Shown one piece after another: positions 50,541-61,057 of a DNA stretch of 64,000 bases. Each line of letters opens with the position of its first letter. Positions within the stretch are counted from its first letter, which is position 1. Both the position numbers and the translations under genes were made by a program. The stretch is from Lumnitzera littorea (Eukaryota; Streptophyta; Magnoliopsida; Myrtales; Combretaceae). The notes under the pieces are model-generated. The model was given only the letters and a program-made list of their open reading frames with translations, was not told where the DNA came from and made no database searches. Where the stretch lies: positions 79,532,683-79,596,682 of the forward strand of contig JAMXBB010000010.1 of assembly GCA_024138015.1 (NCBI GenBank), in the 5' to 3' direction.

Positions 50541-52622
50541 TGGAATTACTTGTAGCTCGTTTACTTGAGAGGAATGACTATTCCATTTCCTTTTATTATT
50601 TATGACGTTGTTTAGTTGGTTTTGTGCTTTATAATTGCAATTTTGTAAAAAACTTTATTCCTTACAATATGAATGATTTTTCCCTAAAATATCCTCTTTC
50701 AATTTTTCAAATCATAGACCTTAGCACGACATAGCATAACATTATGAATCTAAACATAGCACAATTATTGATCGCTACCAACATCATCACTATTACTATC
50801 TATTGATGATATGTTCTGACTAAATTGGCCCATTGGCCATCAATAAGCAAAACACCGAACATCAATCTATGCTTCTTGCATTTGGGAAGAGAGAGTAAGT
50901 TCAATTTCACTATCTTATTCTATTGCCGATCGCTAATCGTCGACCTCTTGTTCTAAGCAAAGAATAAGATGCAATGAAGGAGAATGTTTTTTCCTAAGAA
51001 GCATAAATATGGTGACATCACAACTAACAAAGAGAAAGAACCTAAGCCAAACAGTACAAATGAAGAAATGAAAAACAAATCATCGTATAAAGGTTATGTA
51101 ATGTGTTTTTACGTCACACGACATGTAATAGTCATCAAACAGCACATCTAAATTTCCTTTTTTTCCTTTTTTATTATTTCAAAGATCTAAAATGGAAAAT
51201 TATAAAAAACTGACCTCTTACTTTATTTTTACTAACATAGAGATGACGTGTTTTAAAACAAAGAGGAAGAACAAGGCCAAACGGCTCAAGTGAAGAAAGG
51301 AGAAAAGATTCGAGGAAGAAGGTTTATTATTGGGGAAAAAGATGGAATTTTTTGTGGCATTTAAGGAGGGTTTGTTCATGGATAGATTCCATGACTTCTT
51401 TTTATCAAATTTTAGACAAGAGAAAGGAAGAAGATGAAGGGCATTTTAGTCATTAAGCTTATATTCCAATCTATACTTAAGTTGCTTTTTCAATTTAACT
51501 AAACAAAGTAATGGATATTACATTATTATTCAATTCCTTAACGTGCTGTTCACTTTGAGAGAATAGTAATTTCATTTCCCCCTTATTTCCTACTTTTTCC
51601 AATTACTTTATTCACTTTGAAGAATTGTAATTACTAAGGAATCCTAATTACTTCAAAAGCCTGAATAAGGATTCCTTATTTGGACTAATGAATTTGGATT
51701 CCGTGATAAAACAACTACTATTACTCTTCCTCTTTTCAACTTTTCAACACAAACTCCACTATTACACCCATTACTGGCACTATTGACTGCTATAACTCAC
51801 CACCACACCCATTATTGTTGACCACCACAGCTTCACCACCTCTATACTCTCTCTTTCTCTATTAGATCAATAGTTTAAACAATAAAGTTTCTTTTTTTTT
51901 TTTTTAGACAAAATCAAAACTTTCTTTTTAATAAGTAGCAAGACAAAACCCATTAATCATGTTGAAAGTTCAATAAATCTAAAGTTGTGATAGATCTTTA
52001 ACTTTTGTGTTGTTTTTCCACCTTTTCTTGTACTGAGAAAAAGAAATACTAGAATCTAATATTTGATGTGTATAGTGTAGTTTTGGTTTTAAGAACGATG
52101 ATGATGTAGAAAAGGAGTAGGCTTGGAGTTTTCTAGGGAAAAGTTGAGGACCAAGATGATGGAGTTTTTGTTTCTTTTCTTGTGTATTATTTTTTTGAGA
52201 AAAAGTTGTGTTTTCCAAGAAAAGGGTTGGGAAAGAGTTGAGAAAGAAGATGACGATATTTCTTCTTCTTATGTTGTGTACTATTTTTCTAGGGAAAATT
52301 TGAGTTTTTTAGGAAAAGTTTTTGTTTCTCTTTTGGAGAATGATGATGCAAGAGAAATTTGGAGAGCTTGATGTGTGTACCTTTTTTTTTTCTTGTATCG
52401 AAAAAAACTAAAGATATTTTAGTCATTTTAAACTTATTACATGTTTATTCCTAATAAATTCTTTTTTCTAAGTAAACAATGTTATAGTAATTACAAGCCT
52501 ATTCCGTTCTTAAGAAATGGTGATTCCATTGTGCATCAATTTTATATGGTGAAGTAAACAGGCGATAAGAATCCTAATTCCATTTCTTTTTTTTTTTTCT
52601 ATTCAATGAAGTGAACATGACA
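50541..52622. mobile_element. Cluster of MITE-like sequences with related inverted ends
   Basis: A motif of the form (C/T)GTTTACTT or GTTCACTTTGA followed by a GGAATGR or ATTCC-type block recurs in both orientations. Forward copies are at about 50,558, 51,548 and 51,610. Reverse copies are at about 52,475, 52,553 and 52,608. Between them is noncoding AT-rich DNA. Such 'GTTTACTT...ATTCC' ends are typical of small nonautonomous DNA transposons, and several seem nested. Exact element ends and TSDs could not be fixed. Confidence 0.4.
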
Positions 52623-53400
52623 TAAATATCATATGTAATCAAAATTTTTATTATCAAAGTTTATATTTATAGTTTTGAAGTTGCTAAATATCATATTCAT
52701 TTGGATATTTACTTGTGAAATTTACTACTTCATTGTCTTAAGAAAGATAACATGACAAGTACTTAATAGGCAAAATATATAAGTATAAAACAATTAGAGG
52801 TGATGTAATAAATTTGACAAGTAAAATCTTGATTAGGCATGGAATTTAATAATCTCAATATTTTCATAGGAAATGAAAAAACTCAAAGTTTAGGTAGTGA
52901 TTTTAATTTTCTCTCGAGAAAGCACTATACGAAAGAGAAAGTGAAGAGAAAAACAATTATTACATATCTTCTTGTTTGGATGAGAAACAAACTGAAATAA
53001 ACAAGATAGAATGAAAGTTAGTAATGTAATTTCATATTTTACTAACATATTATAGCAGTATATTTGATTAATTTCATAAGGGTTGAAATTTGATCGAATA
53101 GTCATTTCCTCTCATAAGGCTATTATTGTATTGGTTTTTGCAATAACTGTTACATGAAATTTATGCCATTACTAAGTAAGAAATAAATCCCTTTTTCAAG
53201 GCTAAGGAATAGTTCTTACTAAATCTTTCAATACAAAGGTCAATACTCTACCCATAAGACACTAGTTCATTAGTCATATAATGGACCAAACCACCCAAAC
53301 CTACCCATCAAAAGCTCAAGTAAATTGAAATAGAATCATTGATCTTGGGTTAAACTCACGCGACCTAAATCACCTAGCTACATCTATTGGACCATGTAGC
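52623..53400. other. AT-rich intergenic DNA, no gene seen
   Basis: No supported frame, no clear repeat structure and no motif that can be named. Confidence 0.45.
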
Positions 53401-53824
53401 TTGAATCACTTGATTGTATAAAACCCTTATTAAACCTATGTAACTTAAATCATTTGACATGTTAAACCCTACGAAACAACTCAATTATGATAATCAAATT
53501 CATGTGATTTGAACTGTCTAACCATATCAAGTCCCTCAAACCATCTTAATAGACACATATTATGTCAGGTTGAGCTGTGGAAGTTTGGTTGTGTATTGTG
53601 AGCTTCGTGAGCTTGAATTACTTGATCGTATAAAACCTTCATCAAACCTATGCAACTTAAATCATTTGACATATTAAACCCTATGAAATGACTCAACTAT
53701 GACAATCAAATTCATGTGATTTGAACCATCTAACCATATCAAATCCCTCAAACCATCTTAATAGACACATATTATGTCGGGTTAAGCTGTGAAAGTTTTG
53801 TTGTGTATTGTGAGCTAAGTGATG
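53401..53824. repeat. Tandem duplication, 212-bp unit, two copies
   Basis: Copy 1 starts ttgaatcacttgattgtata at 53,401 and copy 2 starts ttgaattacttgatcgta at 53,613. They share long runs, including ccctcaaaccatcttaatag and tgttgtgtattgtgagct, with about 10% difference by eye. Noncoding. Confidence 0.88.
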
Positions 53825-54462
53825 TACATAGTCCATTAATAGTGATGGTTGGAGGTAGTTATAATTATTTCAAAGTATATATATATATATGGAAATGTTT
53901 GTTATTATGAAAATATAATGTCGAAAGTTGTTAAGAATTACATGGACATGCAAACTGCTTCTTGATGCAAGTGTTGTGACATCATGTGTCTTTAAACTAA
54001 AGTCTCCATGTTTGTTTGTGCTTAATAATTTAAATTTAAACATATGTTTTTCGTTTAAGGGTAAAATGGTACTTTTATATGTGTTCATTTTTAATTCTCT
54101 CTTATTTAGACATAGTTGGTTTCATAGTAAACCAATTGTTAATAAAAAATCTTTTTATTAAAAATATTTCTTGAAAATGACATTTCATGCGCTTGGTTAC
54201 CTTTGTAAAGATGTGATGAAAAGAATTTTCTAGCTGGTTATTAATTATTTTATGTAGATAATCATACCTAAAAATTATTGAACATATGGGTCAAACTCAT
54301 ACGTGAATATATAGTTATTAACAAATAATAAAAGAAAAAATTAAAAAAAAAGAAACCCTAATATTAATATACATGTGCATACATATATATTATATTAGAG
54401 GGAGGGAAGTGTGGTGTGAAAAGAAAAAGACGGATGTGCAGCTTGAGTGACCTAGACTAGCA
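53825..54462. other. AT-rich intergenic DNA before LTR D
   Basis: Noncoding. Contains AT microsatellite stretches (about 53,876-53,890) and ends at a possible TSD, TAGCA at 54,458-54,462. Confidence 0.4.
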
Positions 54463-57400
54463 TGACTAGGTTTAGTAGTCAATTTAGGGCATTTAGGAAA
54501 ATAACCCAATTAGGCTAAAAATTTATAAGGAGTTTAGTAATATTAGTTGAGGAGTTTTCGTAGACTTAGAATTTGAAAATATAATTGAACATTGAAAATA
54601 TAACTAAAATAATATAAATTTGCTATATTATTATTAACGATAACATGTGAATTAGGTTTCGAAAATTAACAAATACTTAGGGATAAATTATAGGAGTAAT
54701 GTAATTAATATTATATATAAAAGACATGTATACACATTGGATGTAATTATTATATAAATATATATACTTGTAATTGTAAAAAAAAAAACTAGAAAATATG
54801 CAAAAATTACAAAGAAAGTAAATAAAAATAAGAGCAAAATTATAAAAAGTTACCAACACATTAGGAAATATGTTTGTTAGCATGACATAAGCATCCCATA
54901 TGCAAGTGTACATTCAAAATAGGGAAATAATTATATATTATGTGATATACTGAATGTTATATTGAAATTAGGTTAAATAACTTAACTTTTTGTATGGGAC
55001 AACTGTAGGATCATCCAAAAATAAGTTAGGGATGGGGCTTAATGCTAGGAAAAGGTAGGGACACCTTACAATTTGATTAATGGCCAAGTAATATAAGAAA
55101 ATAAGGGAAAAGTGGTGGTTAAGCATAGGAAATATCACCAATAACTCGGAGAGCTCCCTAAAATCATTAAATTGAATCTAGAAATTTTTTTATACAATTT
55201 AGGATCAGGGAAAAATATTGGGAGGCTTTGGAAGTATCAATAAGGATTTTTGCAAAATTAATAAGAAATAAGGCAATTTGGGGTGAAATCCGAGTTCCTA
55301 GTGTTAGCCACCACCTGGGAGTGAACCATCCACCAAGAGATAAAGGAGGCGATGCAAACTTGGGAAGACAAAGCCTTACCCCTAGATGGTTGCCAGAGTT
55401 ACAAGTAACAGTAAGTTTCGGTTTTACCTATTTTTTATTCTATTTTTCTAAAAATAGTAAATAAGCTTTAAAAATTATGATTTTTGGTTTCCCTAGGTAA
55501 TTTTTCATGAAGAATAAAAAAATGTAACTAGATTCTTCAAATTGTAAGTTGAAATATGTGTTCCTTAAGAAACTAGGCAAAAAACGAACCTTAATTCTAA
55601 TTTTTAATAGACTAAATGATGTTATTTTAATCCTAAAATTTATTTACAAATATTTCAACGTGTCTAATTTAATTTAATGAAAAGAGTTTTCAAAAATTCA
55701 AAAGTTGAATTTTAGGGTTTTTTCTTTCTATTATGCATGTAGCTGAAATTTTCTTAAGTGAGTGTTTAATTGAGTTATCAAGTACTGGTTTATAGCTGTA
55801 TTTGAGGTTTGAAATGCTGCGTTAGAATGTTAGAGTAAGGGAATAGGGGTGAGCATGCTGGAGTTGTGTGATTTGAGGATTCAAAGTATGTTTTGCATAA
55901 GTCAGAAAGTAAGTAAAAAATATTTGTCAGAATGTGCAGTGGAAGGATATAAGAATTAGTTTATGAGCAGAATATGTGTCAAAAACTGATGCAAAGGGGA
56001 TTGAACCTTGGATATGTATAAGAGTTTTTATAGTAACTTTCTATGTCCTTTAGGTGCGATTAGTGAAATAGTTAAATTTATTAGTATAAATTAACTTCTA
56101 AGAATTTACTGAAGTCAGAACCTAGGTTAGAAACTATTGAGCAGCAATTTCTACCAGGTTAGAACCTTGGTCAAAATACATCTTAATTAATATCTAATAA
56201 ACACCTTAGAAAACTCACCTAATACAATTAAGGAACATGTTTAAATGTTAAACTGAACTTATATACTATATATATATATATTATAGAAAGATATTACATT
56301 AATCTATAGGGATAATAGAAGAAGACGAGAGTGACATATGAAGAGAATGAGCATTAGTACTCAAGTAAGTAGGATCGGTATTTCGTCATACTTTGAAGTA
56401 TTGTTTAAAAATACTTGGAGACTTTAGTATATATCTTGCTTGTGGTTGTAAGTTAGTTGCTTATATGTATACATCATGTATACTTGAATATGGTTGTATT
56501 ATTTTGAGTGTTGGACTTACATGTTGATTACTTCATAATATTATTTGCTTTGGATTGTCTAAAATTGTTGGATCACCCTAAAAGCAATCTAACATAAACT
56601 TGGCTTAACTACTTATTGGATCTATATCACAACCCACTAAGGGAAATGATTAGGATTCTCAAGCTAAACACGGACCCTTCGATAAGGATAGCTGAAATGA
56701 TTCTCTTCTCACTCTTAGTCAAACTAAGTGACAAGAGAGAAGGTCGTGATAAAATTGGGGTTTATGATTTGAAGGTTGTCTTCGATGGAGAGTATTCTCC
56801 ATTGCATAAGCTTCGGTTTATTTTCAATTCACGAATGTGTAGCGTTAAACTCTATAAAACCTGAATTAGAGCAAGTGCAATTTCTCTAATCTTATGAAGG
56901 CTGGTTAACGTTGTGCAATGATATTTGCTTGAACATGCATTAGATCTAATTAAACTCGCTTGAAAACCTTGGTTGTTTTATGTTAGATTTGTGCTATTGT
57001 TTTCGTCCTACTTATTGAGCATGTTGTTGCTCATTCTCATATAGCTATTTTGCAAGTTTCCTCAGTATAATCATTAGTACTATTTCAAGTTTCAAAAGAT
57101 TAGCTAACGGGATTGCGATTGGGAAGTGAGATTTAAGACTACCTAACTGGATTTCTACTTGGTTTATCATCTATACTAACCTCCAGGAAAACTAATAGGG
57201 TCTCCTCAAGTGACTCCTAGTTTTTAGCTAACAAAATTTATTTTATACTTTGCAAGTTTGTGGATTTTAGTAAAATTTTAGTAGACATTATATCTTTTGG
57301 TAACAACGTAGTTTTTTGGAATTTTTATTAAATACAAGGTTTCATCCTTCATACGATATATAAAACTTGATTTTTCTTCGGAATTTAAGCTATTAAAATT

Positions 57401-57594
57401 ATTTTTCATAGTTATTTTAAAAAGTTACACCACAAGTTAATTCCTACTAAGTACTGAATGAGATACTTTCAAGCAGTAGAGTGATGAACACCTTGTATAG
57501 GCTATACCTATGTCAGTAGCTAAGGTGGTTAGCTTTTAGCATAGGTTAGTTTATACAGCGGGATTGTTACGACTTTTTAGTTTAGGGCGTGACA
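54463..57594 (+). mobile_element. LTR D of the large Ty3/Gypsy-like family, probably solo
   Basis: The right end is sharp: ...TTTAGGGCGTGACA at 57,594, the counterpart of TGTCACATCCC in copy C. The proposed left end, TGACTAGGTTT at 54,463, rests on similarity to the outer end of A and C (aatttagggcat against aatttaaggcat) and on TAGCA/TAGCC flanks, a TSD with one mismatch. About 3.13 kb. The conserved family core is present at about 56,855-56,945 in reverse relative to A-C. Sense is plus. The frames at 55,228 and 56,616 fall inside and are spurious. Confidence 0.68.
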
Positions 57595-58121
57595 TAGCCT
57601 TAAAGAAAGAACCTGCAAGGAAAACTTGAAAGCAGAAATGAAAATCACATTAGGATGGAAAAGGTTCATTAGAGTTGGTGATAGTATTTTATCTTCGAAA
57701 CTTACAAATTTGGATTTGAAAACTAGTCCAACAAAACAACTTTAAATCCATAATCGGACAGCTTATCGAATTTCGATTATGATGAAACTTTTGCCATTGG
57801 ATTCATGGCGTGGAGCTTTAGAAGATTGTTATCTTCGTTCTTGGTAAATTCTTCTCAATTGTTTAGGTTAAATTTATATTCTCACAATTTTTTGAATTTG
57901 GCTTATATTGAATTTTTTATTAATATCCATTGTTTGTCATGAAGATTGTTTATCCAGTAGTGTAATTAATGAAGAAATACTTTATAAACCTATTATTATT
58001 GATAGTGAAAGATTTTACTTTGTGCAATCTCATAGTTTTTTTCCTACATTGGGTTTTTCATGTTAAATTTGGTGTTATTTATCTTTTATTTTTAGTTTGT
58101 TATTATAATTTTCTTCTTAAG

Positions 58122-58132
58122 TGGTATCAGAG
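58122..58132 (+). other. Primer binding site of a Copia retrotransposon
   Basis: TGGTATCAGAG matches the first 11 bases of the usual plant initiator-methionine tRNA primer site used by Copia elements. It lies just upstream of the degraded gag region and fixes the element's sense as plus. Confidence 0.8.
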
Positions 58133-58179
58133 ATAGGATAAGAGAAAAAATATTATTGTTTTTTTTTTTGTGTTGAAAT

Positions 58180-60780
58180 CATGGTGGAAGATCGAGTTTT
58201 ATGATAAAATTAAATTCATTAAATTATTCGTTTTGAAAGTCAGTGATGAAAGACCTTCTATATTGCAAAAATCTGTACACACCTTTAAGTGGTGATAGAA
58301 CGAAGCCTAAGGATAAATTTGATCACGATTGAGCGATTGTGCATAGAAAAATTGTCGGTTATATTCGACAATGGGTGCATCATAGTGTCTATTGTATTGC
58401 TCAAAAAACCAAATTAGATGTTCTATAGAGGAAATTGGAGTCTATGAATGAAATGTAAACTACCTTGAATAAAACCTCCTTAATTAGGAGGGTAGTGAAT
58501 TTGAAGTCTAAGGATAGATGAATAAGTTGGAGCACTTGAATGATTTTCAACGCCTTGTGAATCACTTAACTACAATGAAGCTGGTCCTTGATGATAAGGC
58601 TTAAACATTATTATTATTGAGTACATTGTTAAACAGTTGGGAGATACTTATAGTGTCTATTAGTAATTCTGCTCCAAAAGGAAAGCTTACCCTTGCAATG
58701 GTGAAAGATAGCTTGATGAATGAAGAAGCTAGAAGAAGAAAGCAAGTATCAATTTTGAGACATAAGCACTTGTTACTAATAAATAGAAAATGCGAGGGAG
58801 AAGTAAGGTAAGAGACTCATCTATAAATTCGATAGATTTGGTAAATCTAGGGGAGTATCAAACTCAATAAAAAAAATATTAAATGATATCATTTTGACAA
58901 GTCAAGATATATAAGGCGAGAGTATAGAATATGGAAAAGAGAACAAGATAAAGGTAGAGGCGATGGAAAAAGTAAAGATGCAATGACTACAGCAGCAGAT
59001 GATGAAGTTGTTGTTACTTGGGATGATGATTGTGTTAGTCTTGTATGTCATGATAATGATTGGGTTATTTTATGTGACATCACATGGTAAATTTTTCTCA
59101 ACCTACATTGTTAATGATTTTGGTAATGTCAGGATGGGAAACGACAAGATATCTAAAATTATTGGTATTGGAGATATTATTACAAGGACTAACATTGGTT
59201 ACAGGCTCGTTCTCAAAGATGTTAGACATATCCTAGATATTTGCCTAAACGTCATATTTGCAGGAAAACTTGGTGATGAATGATATAATAGCTATTTTAG
59301 TGGAGATAAATGGAAGCTCATCAGTGCTTCTCTAATTGTGGCTAGAGGAAAAAAAGAGTAATACCCTTTACTTAATGTCAACAAAATTAAGTAAAGGAAC
59401 AGTGAATATAATAGATGAGACATCAATTGAACTATGGCATAAACGGCTTGGTATAAGCAAGAAAGGACTACAATTACTTACTAAGAAATACCTTTTCCCT
59501 AATGTGAAAGGTGTTCTTCTAAAAACTTTTACTTGTTGTCTTGTTGGTAAGCAACATAGAGTTACATTTCATAGAAATTCATCTGTTAGGAAATCTCATA
59601 TACTCGATTTAGTTCATATTGATAAGTGTTATATGGAAGATAGAATACTTGGTGGTTCACTTTATTTTATGACTTTTATTGATGACCACTTTAGAAAGTT
59701 GTGGACTTTTACTTTAAAATCTAAAGATTAAGTTTTGGATGTGTTTAAGCAATTCTATAATTGAGTAGAGAGAGAAACAGCGAGCAAATAATGGTGGTGA
59801 ATATAAAGGTCTCTATGAGGACTTTTGCAAAACACATAGCATTAAACTTGAGAAGACAATGCTAAAGACCTACAACAAAAAGGCATCATAGAAAGGATGA
59901 ATCGTACTATTACAAAGAGAGTCAAATGTCATGCTAAATTGTGTAAATCATTTTAGGGAGAAATAATGAGAACAACTATTGACTTGATCAACCTATTTCC
60001 TTCTTATGCTTTAGATGGTGATATTCTAGAGAGAATATGGAAAGGTAAAGATACTTCTTATAACCATTTGTGAATATTTGGTTATAGGGCATTTGTGCAT
60101 ATTCCTAAAGATAAAAGAGCTAAACTTGATGTAAATTAAAAGTAATGTATTTTTCTAGGTTATGCACATGATGAATATGGGTACAGATTATGGAATCCAA
60201 TAGAGAAGAAAATTATTATAAGTAGAGATGTGGTCTTTTTAGAAGATCAAACTATTGAAGATATAGAGAAGCTAGAGAAGGTTAAATCTTCAGTTGAGAT
60301 CTCTATTCCCATTGATGTAGATCTAGTGTCCATATTTAAAGATTCTACTAATGAAGGTAGAGATGTGCAAGATTCAGTTGAAGATGAAGTTGAAGATGAG
60401 ATAACACCTCAAGAACCTGATTAACGAAGAGAATTGAGGAGATCGTCAAGAGAATAAAGACCATTGATTATATATATTTTACATGAGTATGTTATGCTGG
60501 CAAATGGGAGAGAGTCAGAATGTTATGAGGAGACCATGTTACATAAGCAGAAGAAAGCCATGCAAGAAGAGATAAAATCCTTACATGAGAATCAAACTTA
60601 TGATTTAGTCGAATTGCTTAAAGGCAAGCGGCAATTGAAAAATAAATGGTTGTATAGGTTGAAGAATGAAGAGAATAGCTCACAACCAAGGTATAAGCCA
60701 AGATGGTTGTGAAGGGGTTTGATCAAGAGAAGCATTTGAAGTTAGCAAACATCCGTACTAATGAGAAAAAATTTATTACT
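58180..60780 (+). pseudogene. Copia gag-pol pseudogene (Tnt1-94-like), frameshifted
   Basis: Fragments in order. Gag: STLLNSWEILIVSISNSAP with a following SLMNEEARRRKQ block (58,617-58,760). Protease and linker: TSHGKFFSTYIVNDFGNVRMG then LKDVRHILDICLNVIFAGKL (59,085-59,280). GAG-pre-integrase: ELWHKRLGISKKGLQLL (about 59,430). Integrase: HILDLVHIDKC and GGSLYFMTFIDDHFRKLW (59,600-59,710), degraded onward to an FLEDQTIEDIEKLEK block (60,235). Reverse transcriptase start: AMQEEIKSLHENQTYDLVEL, then KGKRQLKNKWLYRLKNEE and RYKPRW (60,560-60,710). At least five stops or frameshifts occur. Family wording is typical of 'Pol polyprotein from transposon TNT 1-94' homologues. Confidence 0.88.
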
Positions 60781-60820
60781 TGTTGACGAATAGCAAGTGT
60801 GATGGAGCCCTTCATATGAG

Positions 60821-60834
60821 TTAGAGGGGGAGAT
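60821..60834 (+). other. Polypurine tract and 3' LTR junction of the Copia element
   Basis: ttagagggggagat is directly followed by TGTTAG, the standard Copia arrangement of a polypurine tract abutting the 3' LTR. Confidence 0.75.
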
Positions 60835-61057
60835 TGTTAGCAATGTGTACCAGAGCCAAGAGTAGATAAGGCTGGCTGTAAGAATGGGTATAAGCTTATC
60901 GAAAGCTTGAAAAGGGTGATGGGAAAAATGCATAAAGGAATGGGAGTGAAGTGACTAGTAAGCAAACCCTCGAATAACTCCAAAGGATATGACACACTAG
61001 TGGAATTTATGGTGCAACTCGATATGATGCATGAGTTGGTCCGGTGAGGTTACTTGC
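60835..61057 (+). mobile_element. Partial 3' LTR of the Copia element
   Basis: Begins TGTTAGCAATG after the polypurine tract and continues for 223 bases until the start of LTR E. The rest would lie beyond LTR E, outside the window, if E inserted here. Confidence 0.55.

Larger units (their letters stand above)
57600..61057 (+). mobile_element. Broken Ty1/Copia (Tnt1-type) retrotransposon
   Basis: The order is a degenerate 5' LTR region (about 57,600-58,121), primer binding site, gag, protease, integrase, start of reverse transcriptase, polypurine tract at 60,821-60,834, and a 3' LTR start TGTTAGC at 60,835. The 3' LTR is interrupted at 61,057 by LTR E. The reverse transcriptase is lost after the RYKPRWL block and RNase H is absent, so a deletion of over 1 kb is likely. 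The element cannot move by itself. No TSD could be identified. The two LTRs are not convincingly alignable by eye, so the 5' LTR limits are uncertain. Confidence 0.8.

Noticed and set aside
53870..54913. Short frames around 54 kb with hydrophobic residues
   Set aside because: AT-rich noncoding DNA and LTR D; no signal peptide-plus-domain architecture and no consistent codon bias.
55228..55464. 78-codon plus-strand frame (MEVSIRIFAKL...) in LTR D
   Set aside because: It lies in the LTR leader near a splice-donor-like site. The matching positions in LTRs B and E are noncoding, and no domain is found.
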